Positions 26,620-35,569 of a DNA stretch of 64,000 nucleotides are shown piece after piece. A model generated the notes under the pieces. It was not told the DNA's origin. It made no database searches and saw only the letters and a list, made by a program, of their open reading frames with translations. The stretch covers positions 248,001 to 312,000 of the forward strand of contig JAXHNI010000004.1 of assembly GCA_034520625.1 (NCBI GenBank), given 5' to 3'. The translations under genes and the position numbers were made by a program. This DNA is from JAANXG01 sp034520625. GTDB lineage: Bacteria; Pseudomonadota; Gammaproteobacteria; Arenicellales; JAANXG01. Every line of letters begins with the position of its first letter. The first letter of the stretch is position 1.

Positions 26620-27687
26620 TCAGGTGAGCAGCGCCACGGCCTTGACCTGGGCGTAGACCGTCCGTCCGGGTTTCAGCTCGAGCTCTGCCGCCGATCTGGC
26701 GGTGATGCGGCTCAGCAAGGTGATGCCGCCCGCGGTCAGCCGGACCAGGACCTGGGCCGGGTCTTCCCGTACGACGTCCTCGATGGTGGCGGGGAAGACG
26801 TTCAGGATGGTGGTTCCCGTTGGTCTCGCCAGTGTCAGGCTGACGTCCCGGGCCAGCACGCGCAGTCTCACCACGTCGCCGACGGTCAAAGAGTGCCGGG
26901 TCACCGCGAATCGGCCGCCCGGGAAATCCAGATACGTCAGGTGGAACGCCTCGTCGTGCTCCGCCACCACGGTCTCGACGAGCGCTTCCGCGTCGGGATC
27001 GTGCAGCAGCGGCAGGTCCGGTCTGGTCAGTAATTCCCGCGTCGGGCCGCAGGCCACGGCGCGACCGGCCTCGAGCAGGACCAGGGTATCGGCGAGGCTC
27101 GCCACCTCGTCAATGGCGTGGCTGACGTAGAGCACGGGTATGTCCAGCTCGTCATGGAGCGACTCGAGATACGGCATGATTTCCTGTTTGTGCCCGAGGT
27201 CCACGGCAGCCAGCGGTTCGTCCATCATGAGGATCCCCGGGCTGACGGCGAGGGCCCGGGCAATGGCCACTCTCTGCCGTTCGCCGCCGGATAGGCCGTC
27301 GGTCCGGCGTGCGAGCAGGGGACCTATGCCCAGCAGCTCGATGGCCCGGTCCAGGGACACTTTCCGCGCGGACTCCGGTACGCGGCGAAGTCCGTACTCC
27401 AGGTTGCGGCGCACGTCCAGGTGCGAAAACAGGCTCGCTTCCTGGAATACGAAACCGATGGAACGCTCGTGGGTCGGCACGAAATGCGCGCCGTCCTGCC
27501 ACAACATGTCGCCGACTTTCACGCAGCCATCCGGATCATGTTCGAGGCCGGCGACGGCGCGCAGGAACGTGGTCTTCCCGCTGCCCGAGGGACCGAACAC
27601 CGCCGTCACGTCCCGGCCGGGCAGCGCCAGGTCGATGTCCAGTGCGAAATCGCTTCTCGAGATCCGGAAGCGGGTTTCGATGCTCAC
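26620..27687 (-). CDS. modC: Molybdate ABC transporter ATPase ModC
   Basis: A 355-residue ATPase from a GTG start (VSIETRFRISRSDF). The GTG overlaps the modB stop (GTGA), which decides the start. ABC domain: Walker A GPSGSGKTT, signature LSGGERQRVAIARAL, Walker B ILMMDEPLAAVD. A C-terminal molybdopterin-binding (TOBE) domain occupies ~residues 290-355. It energises the uptake of molybdate or tungstate through ModB. Last gene of a tightly overlapping modABC operon. Confidence 0.94.
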   Translation of the reverse strand: MSIETRFRISRSDFALDIDLALPGRDVTAVFGPSGSGKTTFLRAVAGLEHDPDGCVKVGDMLWQDGAHFVPTHERSIGFVFQEASLFSHLDVRRNLEYGLRRVPESARKVSLDRAIELLGIGPLLARRTDGLSGGERQRVAIARALAVSPGILMMDEPLAAVDLGHKQEIMPYLESLHDELDIPVLYVSHAIDEVASLADTLVLLEAGRAVACGPTRELLTRPDLPLLHDPDAEALVETVVAEHDEAFHLTYLDFPGGRFAVTRHSLTVGDVVRLRVLARDVSLTLARPTGTTILNVFPATIEDVVREDPAQVLVRLTAGGITLLSRITARSAAELELKPGRTVYAQVKAVALLT

Positions 27688-28367
27688 GGCTGCAATACCC
27701 TGAACCGGCGATTCAGGCCGTATACCACCACGAGCATGACAAAGCTCAGGATCAGCAGTCCCCCCGCGAGCCAGTGGGCCCGGCCGTACTCGAGGGCCTC
27801 GACGTGGTCGTAGATGGCGATGGACAACACCCGCGTTTCTCCCGGGATGCTGCCGCCGATCATCAGCACGACGCCGAACTCCCCGACGGTATGAGCGAAC
27901 CCGAGGACCGCCGCGGTGAGGAATCCGGATCGCGCCATGGGCAGGGTGACGGTGAGGAAACGGTCCAGCGGACCGGCCCGGAGGGTCGCGGCTACTTCGA
28001 GCGGGCGGTGCCCGATGGCGGTGAAAGCATTCTGCAGGGGCTGAACCACGAAAGGCATCGAATAGAATACCGAGCCGATGACGAGACCCGTGAAGGTGAA
28101 TACCAGCGATCGCCCCCCCATCCATTCCATGAAGCCACCGACGGGACCATGGGGCCCGAGCGTGATCAGGAGATAGAAGCCCAGCACCGTCGGCGGCAAC
28201 ACCAGCGGCAGGGCCACCACCGCCTCGATGAGAAACTTGAATCGCCACCGCGTGCTCGCCAGCCACAGCGCAAGCGGCGTCCCCAGCAGCAGCAGGATCA
28301 GTGTCGTCAGTCCCGCCAACTGCAGCGTAATGATCAGGGCGGAGAGATCGGCGTCATTGAGGCTCAT
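27684..28367 (-). CDS. modB: Molybdate ABC transporter permease ModB
   Basis: A 227-residue inner-membrane permease with five to six helices. It shows the ModB EAA-like region AATLRAGPLDRFLTVTLPMARSG, which contacts ModC, and FAHTVGEFGVVLMIGGSIPGETRVL typical of ModB. Both ends overlap neighbours by 4 nt (ATGA with modA, GTGA with modC). Confidence 0.95.
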   Translation of the reverse strand: MSLNDADLSALIITLQLAGLTTLILLLLGTPLALWLASTRWRFKFLIEAVVALPLVLPPTVLGFYLLITLGPHGPVGGFMEWMGGRSLVFTFTGLVIGSVFYSMPFVVQPLQNAFTAIGHRPLEVAATLRAGPLDRFLTVTLPMARSGFLTAAVLGFAHTVGEFGVVLMIGGSIPGETRVLSIAIYDHVEALEYGRAHWLAGGLLILSFVMLVVVYGLNRRFRVLQP

Positions 28368-29113
28368 GGCGTGTCATAGCCCAGGCCGCGGATGATCCCC
28401 AGGGCTTCGTCGCTCCTGACGTAGGCGAGAAAGGCACGCGTGGCCGCCGAATCCACCAGGGCCACGGCCTGCTGCTCGATGGGAGCGTACAGCGACGAAG
28501 GAATTTTCCAGTAACCGCTGTCAATTCCGGCGTCCTTGACCTGGGCGTAGGCCACCAGGCCGAGCTCGGCGTTGCCGCTGTTAACGAAAAGAAAGGTCTG
28601 GCCGATGCTCTCTCCGTATACCAGTTTACGCTCCAGGGCCTGCCACAACTCCATGGCCTGCAACGCCTCCCGCGCCGCACGGCCGTAGGGCGCCAGCCTG
28701 GGATTGGCGATGGCGAGGTGGCGGTATGTCCCGCGTTTCAGCACTTCCCCCATCGAATCCACGAGTCCCGGAGCCGGGCTCCACAGCACCAGCTTTCCGA
28801 TGGCGTAGGTGAACCGGCTTCCGGGAACGGCGGCGCCTTCCTGTTCCAGCAGTTCCGGGCGCCGGACGTCGGCGGCGAAGAAGGCGTCGAATGGGGCGCC
28901 GTTCCTGATCTGCGCATAGTGCTTGCCGGTGGATCCCGGCACCAGCACCACCTGGTGGCCGCTTTGCCGTTCGAAATGCTCCGCGAGGCGGTCCAGGGTG
29001 CCGGTGAAATTGCTGGCCACGGCGACCTGTATCCTGTCCGCGGCGGCAGGGCCGGCGGTCGCCAGCAGCAGGCACGCCGCCGCCAACGAGTTAAGCAGTC
29101 TGGGTCTGGACAC
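28364..29113 (-). CDS. modA: Molybdate-binding periplasmic protein ModA
   Basis: A 249-residue binding protein. The GTG start at 29113 gives a clean signal peptide (LLNSLAAACLLLATAGPAAA) followed by DRIQVAVASNFTGTLDRLAEHF, the usual mature ModA start. Longer frames would extend through copy D of the repeat and are not protein-like. It binds molybdate and often tungstate. First gene of modABC. The 390-nt gap to the divergent MOSC gene is mostly copy D. Confidence 0.93.
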   Translation of the reverse strand: MSRPRLLNSLAAACLLLATAGPAAADRIQVAVASNFTGTLDRLAEHFERQSGHQVVLVPGSTGKHYAQIRNGAPFDAFFAADVRRPELLEQEGAAVPGSRFTYAIGKLVLWSPAPGLVDSMGEVLKRGTYRHLAIANPRLAPYGRAAREALQAMELWQALERKLVYGESIGQTFLFVNSGNAELGLVAYAQVKDAGIDSGYWKIPSSLYAPIEQQAVALVDSAATRAFLAYVRSDEALGIIRGLGYDTP

Positions 29114-29223
29114 CGGCCGGTAGTTACGCTGCGTTTCGACGGGCTGAAAGCGTAATGTATGGTCACACGCAACGCAAACCGGCGGTGCGTGGCAGCGGCG
29201 CGGATGGAACCTCCTGCCCGGGT

Positions 29224-29340
29224 ATGGGGCTGTGCCGGGGGTGAACCCCCAGGGTCGCTGTAAATACATCCATGTACGCTCTGGCTCAAACGTCCCTGTT
29301 TTCGACAGCCCTGGGGGGTTCACCCCCGGCACAGCCCCAT
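29224..29340 (-). repeat. Nested palindrome, copy D
   Basis: Arms 29224-29254 and 29309-29340 are complementary over 31-32 bp with one bulged base; the stem (GCCGGGGGTGAACCCCC) has the arm variant not seen elsewhere. Core of 54 nt in reverse orientation. Outer arms GCGGCGCGGA near 29205 and TCCGCGC...GCCGCGC near 29360-29375 pair imperfectly. It lies between the divergent modA and MOSC genes, where a transcription terminator would serve neither gene. Confidence 0.92.
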
Positions 29341-29503
29341 TAGGCATTTTTACAGTCCGCGCTATTGCCGCGCGCAGTCCCGGAATCAGCGCGGTTCGAG
29401 TACTGGCGTATAATCAGCGCCCCCGGTGCGAGAGGTGGCGACGGCACCGGATAATTGCCGGGCGTCATGCCCGGCCGGCAACAACCAGCAATCCAACAGG
29501 TGC

Positions 29504-29992
29504 ATGATGGGCGAATCCCTGCAGACTTTGATGGATCGACTGCCCCAGACCGGGGAAGTCAGGTGGGTCGGCGTGCGGCCCGAGAAACGCGCCGCGGTCG
29601 ATGTCCTGGACCGCGTGGAGGCGGACACGGAACGCGGACTGGTCGGCGACCGCTATGCCGGCCGCAGCGGCGATCGGCACGTGACGCTCATCCAGTGGGA
29701 GCATCTGCCGGTCGTGGCCGCGGTGGCGGGCCTGGACACGGTCGACCCGGCCCTGCTTCGCCGCAATATCGCCGTGGCCGGCATCAACCTGCTGGCGCTC
29801 AAGAACAAGCGCTTCAGGGTCGGCGATGCCGTGCTGGAGTACACGGGAACCTGCGACCCGTGCTCATTCATGGAGGAGACCCTGGGCGCCGGAGGGTTCA
29901 ATGCCATGCGCGGCCACGGAGGCATCACGGCCCGGGTGGTGGAAGGGGGTGAAATCGCCCTGGGGGACAAGGTCGGCGTCCTTGCGTCATGA
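29504..29992 (+). CDS. MOSC domain protein
   Basis: About 162 residues; two adjacent ATGs (29504, 29507) are both possible. MOSC (molybdenum cofactor sulfurase C-terminal) features: GLVGDRYAGRSGDRHVTLIQWEHL, RRNIAVAGINLLAL and the invariant Cys in TGTCDPCSFMEE. MOSC proteins handle sulfur or substrates bound to molybdenum cofactor (for example MoaD-type, YiiM). Divergent from modABC and 4-nt overlapped with the downstream aminotransferase, so it may couple the operon to the metal cofactor theme. Confidence 0.88.
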   Translation: MMGESLQTLMDRLPQTGEVRWVGVRPEKRAAVDVLDRVEADTERGLVGDRYAGRSGDRHVTLIQWEHLPVVAAVAGLDTVDPALLRRNIAVAGINLLALKNKRFRVGDAVLEYTGTCDPCSFMEETLGAGGFNAMRGHGGITARVVEGGEIALGDKVGVLAS

Positions 29993-31314
29993 GCCACGTT
30001 TTCTACCGTCACACCCGAATGCAACCGCGCCGCGCCGTGGCGGGGGATGGACCGTACATCATCGATCAGGACGGCAAGCGATACCTCGACGCCTCGGGCG
30101 GCGCCGCCGTGTCCTGTCTCGGCCACAGTCATCCCGACGTGATCCGCGCCATCAAGGAACAGGTGGACGCCATACCGTATGCCCACACGGCGTTTTTTAC
30201 CACCGAGGCGGCGGAGTCGCTGGCGGACTTCCTGGTGGCGCACGGCCGCGGCCTCGAGCGGGTCTATTTCGTGTCCGGTGGTTCCGAGGCCGTCGAGGCC
30301 GGGTTAAAGCTCGCCCGCCAGTATTACCTGGAGCGGGGCGAGCCGGGACGCCGGCATTTCATCGCCCGGCGCCAGAGCTATCACGGCAACACCCTCGGTG
30401 CACTGTCGGTAGGGGGCAACCAGTGGCGGCGGGCGCAGTTCGAGCCGGTGCTGATCGAGTCCCACCATATCGCCCCGTGCTACGCCTATCGCGACCAGCG
30501 GCCGGGCGAGGATCCCGAGGCATACGGCCGCCGGGTTGCCGACGAGCTGGAAGCCACGATCCGGGAGCTTGGTCCGGAGTCCGTGCTGGCGTTCATCGCC
30601 GAGCCCGTAGTGGGCGCCACCGCCGGCGCGGTGCCACCGGTTCCGGGCTACTTCAAGCGCATCCGGGAGATCTGTACCGAGTACGATATTCTGCTTCTGC
30701 TGGACGAAGTGATGTGCGGAATGGGGCGCACCGGCACGCTGTTCGCCTACGAGCAGGAGGGCATCGAACCCGACATGGTGGCGATGGCCAAGGGCCTCGG
30801 CGCGGGATACCAGCCCATCGGCGCCCTCATGGTGAGCGGCCCGATCTACGAGGCGATAGCCGGCGGCACCGGTTTCTTTCAGCACGGCCACACCTACATG
30901 GGGCATCCCACCGCCTGCGCCGCGGCGCTGGCGGTGCAGCAGGTGATCGAGCGGGACGGCCTGCTGGACAACGTCCGCCACATGGGTGCCTTTCTTGACG
31001 AGGCACTGCGGGAACGCTTCGGGGCGCACCCCCACGTTGGCGATATTCGAGGGCGGGGCCTGTTCCACGGTCTGGAACTCGTCAGTGACCGCGACGCCAA
31101 AACGCCGTTCGCTCCGGAGACGCAGCTCCACGCCGCCGTCAAGAACCGGGCCATGGAGCAGGGCCTGGCCTGCTACCCGATGAGCGGCACCATCAATGGA
31201 CGGGATGGGCACCATGTTCTTCTGGCGCCGCCCTACATCATCGACGAGTCCCATGCCGGCGAGATCGTCGACAAGCTGGACAGCGCCCTGAACGGCGCGA
31301 TCGCCAACCTGTAG
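29989..31314 (+). CDS. Class III aminotransferase (omega-amino acid type)
   Basis: A 441-residue PLP enzyme. YFVSGGSEAVEAGLKLARQYY binds PLP phosphate, LLLDEVMCGMGRTG carries the Asp that contacts the pyridine, and AMAKGLGAGYQPIGAL the Schiff-base Lys. A class III transaminase of this look acts on omega-amino acids or 4-aminobutyrate-like substrates. ATGA overlap with the MOSC gene; the BKACE gene begins 11 nt after its stop. The substrate is not determined from sequence. Confidence 0.92.
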   Translation: MSHVFYRHTRMQPRRAVAGDGPYIIDQDGKRYLDASGGAAVSCLGHSHPDVIRAIKEQVDAIPYAHTAFFTTEAAESLADFLVAHGRGLERVYFVSGGSEAVEAGLKLARQYYLERGEPGRRHFIARRQSYHGNTLGALSVGGNQWRRAQFEPVLIESHHIAPCYAYRDQRPGEDPEAYGRRVADELEATIRELGPESVLAFIAEPVVGATAGAVPPVPGYFKRIREICTEYDILLLLDEVMCGMGRTGTLFAYEQEGIEPDMVAMAKGLGAGYQPIGALMVSGPIYEAIAGGTGFFQHGHTYMGHPTACAAALAVQQVIERDGLLDNVRHMGAFLDEALRERFGAHPHVGDIRGRGLFHGLELVSDRDAKTPFAPETQLHAAVKNRAMEQGLACYPMSGTINGRDGHHVLLAPPYIIDESHAGEIVDKLDSALNGAIANL

Positions 31315-31325
31315 GGAGCCGGAGC

Positions 31326-32144
31326 GTGGCAGACTGGACTCCCCTCGTAATCGCGACGGCGCCCAACGGTGCCTACAAACAGAAATCGGAACATCCCGCG
31401 CTGCCCGTGACCCCCGACGAGCTGGCGGAAACCGCAGTGCGCTGCCAGGATGCCGGCGCCGCCATGATCCACCTGCACGTGCGGGACCCCGGCGGCCGCC
31501 ATACCCTCGATCCCGGGGTGTATCACCAGGCGATCACCGCCATCAAGCGGGCGGTGGGCGAAAGGCTGGTCATCCAGGTCACGAGCGAATCCGGGAAAAT
31601 CTATCGACCGGATGCGCAGATGCAGGCCGTTCGCGAGGTCCGGCCGGAAGCGGTGTCCCTCGCGCTTCGCGAGCTGATTCCGGACAGCGGGTCGGAACGG
31701 GCCGCCGCCGAGTTCTTTCAATGGCTGGCACGGTACGGATGCGTTCCGCAGTACATTCTGTATACGGCTGCCGAGGTCGAGTGGTACCGGACACTGCTCG
31801 AGCGCGGCGTGATTGCCGACGCGCCCCACTGGCTCCTGTTCGTGCTCGGCCGTTACACGGACAGCCAGCAGTCGCAGCCTGCCGATCTGCTGCCGTTCCT
31901 GGCGGAGCCGCTGCCGGTACCCTGGAGCATGTGTGCTTTCGGCCGCACGGAGCATGCCTGCGCAGTAACCGCCGCGGCCCTGGGGGGGCACGTCCGGGTA
32001 GGGTTCGAGAACAACATGGACCTGAAATCCGGCGCGCGGGCACCGGACAATGCTGCCCTGATCACGCAGGCGAGGGAGGCCGCGGTCGCGCTGAACCGAC
32101 CTTTGATGGACGCCGCCGGGCTGCGCGACCTGTTCGCGTTCTAG
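31326..32144 (+). CDS. BKACE family beta-keto acid cleavage enzyme (DUF849)
   Basis: A 272-residue TIM-barrel enzyme, GTG start after GGGAGCCGGA. It begins PLVIATAPNGAYKQKSEHPALPVTPDELA and has AAMIHLHVRDPGGRHTLD, whose HLH pair ligates the metal (both shown in part). C-terminal VRVGFENNMDL is typical. BKACE condenses a beta-keto acid with acetyl-CoA to give acetoacetate and a shorter CoA ester, as in lysine fermentation (Kce). Pairing with an aminotransferase supports amino-acid catabolism. Convergent with the GGDEF-like gene that follows 13 nt later. Confidence 0.9.
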   Translation: MADWTPLVIATAPNGAYKQKSEHPALPVTPDELAETAVRCQDAGAAMIHLHVRDPGGRHTLDPGVYHQAITAIKRAVGERLVIQVTSESGKIYRPDAQMQAVREVRPEAVSLALRELIPDSGSERAAAEFFQWLARYGCVPQYILYTAAEVEWYRTLLERGVIADAPHWLLFVLGRYTDSQQSQPADLLPFLAEPLPVPWSMCAFGRTEHACAVTAAALGGHVRVGFENNMDLKSGARAPDNAALITQAREAAVALNRPLMDAAGLRDLFAF

Positions 32145-32157
32145 GAGCCTGCGATCG

Positions 32158-32640
32158 TCAAGCGTGGGTTCTGGTTTCCAGCCGGGCCAGTATCGCCTCG
32201 GCATCATCGCCGGTTTTCCAGGCGGTGAGACGGGTGGAGATCTCCGGATTCGGCCCGTCGGTGTCGTCGAGGCTCTCGACGAGATCGACCAATTCCTGCT
32301 CCACCTTGCCGGCGAAGCGGTATGCCCCGGCCTCGTCCGTCTCGGGCAGGACGAGCAGAAACTCGTCCGTCTGCCAGATCCCGGCGTAGTCCGTGGTGCG
32401 CATGACGATCGCCACCCGGTTGGCCAGCTGAAGCCGGGCATCTTGGCGGCTTTCGTCGAGTCCCCGGACCTGCACCAGTACGCAGGCCAGGGGGTTGCCA
32501 TAGCGCCCGCTGCGGGCGATCTCAGCCAGCAGGGACTGGTACAGGCGGTTTGCCGTCAACAGACCGGTTTCGCTGTCCCGGTCCCGGAGCTCGCGCAGCA
32601 GGGACGCGGTGCCGTTGTTCATGTCAATGGAGACGCTCAT
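32158..32640 (-). CDS. Degenerate GGDEF-domain protein
   Basis: A 160-residue protein from MSVSIDMNNG. After a short N-terminus, RDSETGLLTANRLYQSLLAE matches the beginning of a GGDEF domain and VLVQVRGLDE a core strand, but the signature position reads WQTDEF rather than GGDEF, so nucleotide cyclase activity is unlikely. It could be a c-di-GMP or protein-binding relic. A longer frame upstream adds only 16 residues. It stands alone between the convergent BKACE gene and the AOR operon end. Confidence 0.75.
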   Translation of the reverse strand: MSVSIDMNNGTASLLRELRDRDSETGLLTANRLYQSLLAEIARSGRYGNPLACVLVQVRGLDESRQDARLQLANRVAIVMRTTDYAGIWQTDEFLLVLPETDEAGAYRFAGKVEQELVDLVESLDDTDGPNPEISTRLTAWKTGDDAEAILARLETRTHA

Positions 32641-32835
32641 TTGTCGTGAAGTCCTGTCGATCCCGGGTTCGCTATTGTGACACGCCAATCCGGCCGGGGT
32701 TCGCCGACTCTACCACGTTCCGCCGTTCGGACTCGGCCGCTGCTCGGCGGCAGCGGACCATTGATCTCCCCGGAAGCATCGTTCAACAGGGCCGGTCCGC
32801 CCGCTTCGCCGACAGCCCCCGACGCCGGTTCTCAA

Positions 32836-32853
32836 GCCGGGCAGAAGCCCGGC
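32836..32853. other. Perfect hairpin
   Basis: GCCGGGC-AGAA-GCCCGGC, a 7-bp stem with a tetraloop, adjacent to the left end of REPIN copy 1. It lies in the 277-nt gap between the GGDEF-like gene and the MoaD-like gene. It may be a relic of a further repeat or a terminator without a T-run. Confidence 0.45.
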
Positions 32854-32918
32854 GGCCAGCCCTCTGGCCGATGAAGCGTTGCTCGAAGCCCCAATCGGCG
32901 AGGGGGCTCGCCTCCTAC
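32848..32918 (-). repeat. REPIN-like element, copy 1 (one end decayed)
   Basis: Two hairpins GGCCAGCCCTCTGGCC and GGCGAGGGGGCTCGCC flank a short spacer; the right end is CCTCCTAC (GTAGGAGG on the other strand). The opposite end has lost the GTAG signature. The terminal GTAG overlaps by one base the TAG stop of the MoaD-like gene. Confidence 0.8.
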
Positions 32919-33160
32919 TAGCCGCCCTTGAGCTGAGGCATCACGGCCAGCCGGTCCTGGTCTTTCAGCTCGAACCCCGCGTGCTCACCCGGCGGTACGA
33001 TCTCGTCGTTGACGATCACCAGCACCTGATCGACATCCGTGCCGATGCCGAGCCTGTCCAGAACCGCGGCGACGGTGAGGGCGCCTTCCGCCTCGAACTC
33101 CTGGAGTCCGTTGCTCCCGTAGCGCTTCAGCTCGCCGCCGAGCTTGAGCTGTATCTGCAT
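32918..33160 (-). CDS. aorD: MoaD/ThiS-like protein (AorD-like)
   Basis: An 80-residue beta-grasp protein starting MQIQLKLGGELKRYG and ending in the adenylatable Gly-Gly (PQLKGG). MoaD-like proteins carry sulfur as thiocarboxylate into molybdopterin. In Aromatoleum-type aor operons a MoaD-like gene (aorD) follows the catalytic subunit; here it overlaps the catalytic gene by 1 nt plus ATGA. Its TAG stop abuts a REPIN end. Supply of sulfur for a dedicated tungstopterin is inferred. Confidence 0.9.
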   Translation of the reverse strand: MQIQLKLGGELKRYGSNGLQEFEAEGALTVAAVLDRLGIGTDVDQVLVIVNDEIVPPGEHAGFELKDQDRLAVMPQLKGG

Positions 33161-34983
33161 CAGATCTCCAGTCGCTGGAGGAGGCTGTCCGGGATGCTGC
33201 CGTCCTCGTTCCAGCCGCGCAGCTCGTAGTATTCCTTGAGCATCAAATCGAGCTCGCAGACCTTGCCCTTGGCGGTGCCGCTGGGGGCGGGGGTTTCGAG
33301 CAGGCGTCTGGGCAGCGTGTCGTCGGCGCCCGTGAACCCCGCCAGCTCGTTGAAACGCCGCTCGAGGTTCCAGATGCGTTCCCCGATTGCCCGGAGGTCG
33401 TCCTTGCTCCAGTCCCGGCCGCAGGCGGCGTTGAGCAGCTCCCGGTAGTCGTCGAAGCGCCAGCCCACGCCCATGGGGAAAATGCACAGGCCGGACGAGT
33501 CCACCACCGCGATACTGTCCTGGGAGTTGCGGATGGGTTTGGCCTTGCCGTTCCCGGACTGGTCCTTGGTGTCGGGGCCGAAGGAGTCGTGCTTCATGTG
33601 GCAGGCGCCGCGGTTGCCCGTGGCATACCCCAGACCCATCCCCTGGAGGGCGCGCGAATCGTAGCCGGCGAATTCCTGGCCTTTCACGTGCATGGCGATC
33701 TCGGGATGGCCGTACTTCTCGCACAGGCGCTTGGCGCCCAGGCCCAGTATCTGGCCGAAGCCCTCGTATTTTCCGGTTTTCTCGACCATCGTGCACAGGG
33801 CTTCGGCACTGCCGAATTTCAAATCGACGCCATCGGTGTCCGCCTGCGTGATCACGCCCATCTCGTACAGCTCCATCGCCGCCGCCAGGGTCCCGCCGAA
33901 GGACATGGGGTCCATCCCGTGCTCGTTGGTCAGGAAGCCGGCGAAGGTGAGGGCGTCGATGTCGTCCACGCCGACCATGGGGCCGAACGCGAACGCCGTC
34001 TCGTATTCCAGCCCGCCGCCGGCCTTCTGGTACTCCGGCCGGTCCCGGACGGTCCAGTGATTCGGATTGACGTGGCTCACGCGCTGGCAGGCAATGGTGC
34101 AGCCGAAGCAGGCGGCGTTCTGGATCATGTTGCGGTGGCCGTCCTCGCCGCGCTGCCACATCGCGTCGGCATCGATTCTGTCGGCCCCGACGAACTGCAC
34201 GTCCTGGAAGTTGCGCGTCGGCAATCCACCGAAAGTGTTCATGGACTCCATCATGGCCTGGGTGCCGTTGTGGGACATGCCCTTGCGGCCGTCGCTTTCG
34301 GCCAGCTTCTCGTTGGTCTGCCGCACAACCTCCAGGAATTTCATCGGCTCGGCGACCGTCGTGCCGACCTTGCCGCGCACCGAAATCGCCTTCAGGTGCT
34401 TGCTGCCCATCACGGCCCCGACGCCGGTGCGCCCGGCGGCCCGGTCGGTGTCGTTCATGACGCAGGCGTACCGGACGCCGCACTCGCCGGCCCGGCCGAT
34501 CGAAGCGATTCGGATCTGCGGATCCTGGTGACGCTTGTGGATCCACTCCTCGGTCTGCCACACCGTGGTGCCCCAGATTTCGCCGGCGGGCAGGATCTCG
34601 ACCCGGTCGTCCTCGATGTGGATGTAGACCGGCTCCTGGGCCCGCCCCTTGATCATCATCAGGTCGTAGCCGGCGTTCTTCAGCTCGGCACCGAATCGGC
34701 CGCCGGAGTTGGAGCAGGCGATGGTATTGGTCAGGGCGCCCTTGGTGATCACCGAGTAGCGGGCGCTGGTGGAGGCGGCAGTGGCGGTGAGTGGTCCTGT
34801 GGCGAATATCAGGACGTTGTCCGGGCTCATGGCGTCGGCAGCAGGGTCCATGTTCTCGTACAGGTACTTGCTGCCCAGCCCCCGCTGGCCGATGTACTGG
34901 TCGGCCCAGGCCATGTTGAGCGGCTCGGACTCGGCGGTCCCCCGGCTCAGATCAATCGATAGAATACGTTTCTGCCAACCCAT
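33160..34983 (-). CDS. aorB: Tungsten aldehyde:ferredoxin oxidoreductase catalytic subunit
   Basis: A 607-residue protein of the AOR family. It starts MGWQKRILSIDLSRGTAESE, the conserved AOR N-terminus, has RGLGSKYLYENM near the tungsten-bis-pterin pocket, and Cys ligands for one 4Fe-4S cluster in CFGCTIACQRV plus the later Cys of NAACGRDW. Length and motifs fit aerobic AOR of the Aromatoleum type. It oxidises aldehydes to acids, passing electrons to the Fe-S and FAD subunits. The MoaD-like gene follows with an ATGA overlap. Copy E lies upstream in the divergent gap. Confidence 0.93.
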   Translation of the reverse strand: MGWQKRILSIDLSRGTAESEPLNMAWADQYIGQRGLGSKYLYENMDPAADAMSPDNVLIFATGPLTATAASTSARYSVITKGALTNTIACSNSGGRFGAELKNAGYDLMMIKGRAQEPVYIHIEDDRVEILPAGEIWGTTVWQTEEWIHKRHQDPQIRIASIGRAGECGVRYACVMNDTDRAAGRTGVGAVMGSKHLKAISVRGKVGTTVAEPMKFLEVVRQTNEKLAESDGRKGMSHNGTQAMMESMNTFGGLPTRNFQDVQFVGADRIDADAMWQRGEDGHRNMIQNAACFGCTIACQRVSHVNPNHWTVRDRPEYQKAGGGLEYETAFAFGPMVGVDDIDALTFAGFLTNEHGMDPMSFGGTLAAAMELYEMGVITQADTDGVDLKFGSAEALCTMVEKTGKYEGFGQILGLGAKRLCEKYGHPEIAMHVKGQEFAGYDSRALQGMGLGYATGNRGACHMKHDSFGPDTKDQSGNGKAKPIRNSQDSIAVVDSSGLCIFPMGVGWRFDDYRELLNAACGRDWSKDDLRAIGERIWNLERRFNELAGFTGADDTLPRRLLETPAPSGTAKGKVCELDLMLKEYYELRGWNEDGSIPDSLLQRLEI

Positions 34984-35154
34984 TCGGCCTCCTTCAAAAA
35001 ACGTCGGTTCGGGGCGAAATCAGCGCAGCTCATTGTCGGCGATTTGCGGCCGGATCACAATGAACCCAAATTCTCCCTATTTTATCAGGTCCGGGTAGAG
35101 GCACTGAGTCCGGGCCTTGGCCGCGGCAGCCGCGTCGTTCCCTGACACCGGCTT

Positions 35155-35457
35155 TCCAGGGTGCCCCGCCATCTATACTGCACTATTCAGCGTGCTGCGG
35201 GTATTGATCCGACTTGAAGGCCCGCATGGTTGTGGTGGCCGGTGCCGGGGGCCGTCCCACAGGGCTGTCGAAAACAGGGATGTTTGAGCCAGAGCGTACA
35301 CGGACGTATTCACAGCGGCCCTGGGGGACGGCCCCCGGCACCGGCCCGCTCCATGACGCTGGTTTTCAAACCGGGCCGTGGTATGCCGAATCGACCCGGA
35401 CGATTAGGGCTCAGAGACACTCTGAAAGTTGCAGTATCGATGGTGGGGCACCCTGGA
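35155..35457 (+). repeat. Nested palindrome, copy E, complete with terminal inverted repeats
   Basis: Outer ends 35155-35190 and 35422-35457 form about 36-bp terminal inverted repeats (31 of 36 matching; both begin TCCAGGGTGCCCC in the outward sense). Inside lie inner arms 35237-35264 and 35319-35346 around the 54-nt core in forward orientation, giving a 303-bp element. It occupies most of the 587-nt divergent gap between the AOR and aminotransferase genes. No other feature is seen in that gap, and no target-site duplication is evident. Confidence 0.9.
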
Positions 35458-35569
35458 GAGTCGCTGCCTGACTGCGTGAAGCCCGTATTCTGCGTGCTGG
35501 GGGAGAAGGCCTTTTCCGCTATGCTGTTATAGTACGCACCACAACCCACCCTGCGCACGAGTGATACCC

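Noticed and set aside
33161..34561. Extended frame upstream of the MoaD-like gene
   Set aside because: It is the second frame of the AOR catalytic gene; residues are composition noise and the ATGA overlap defines the small gene.
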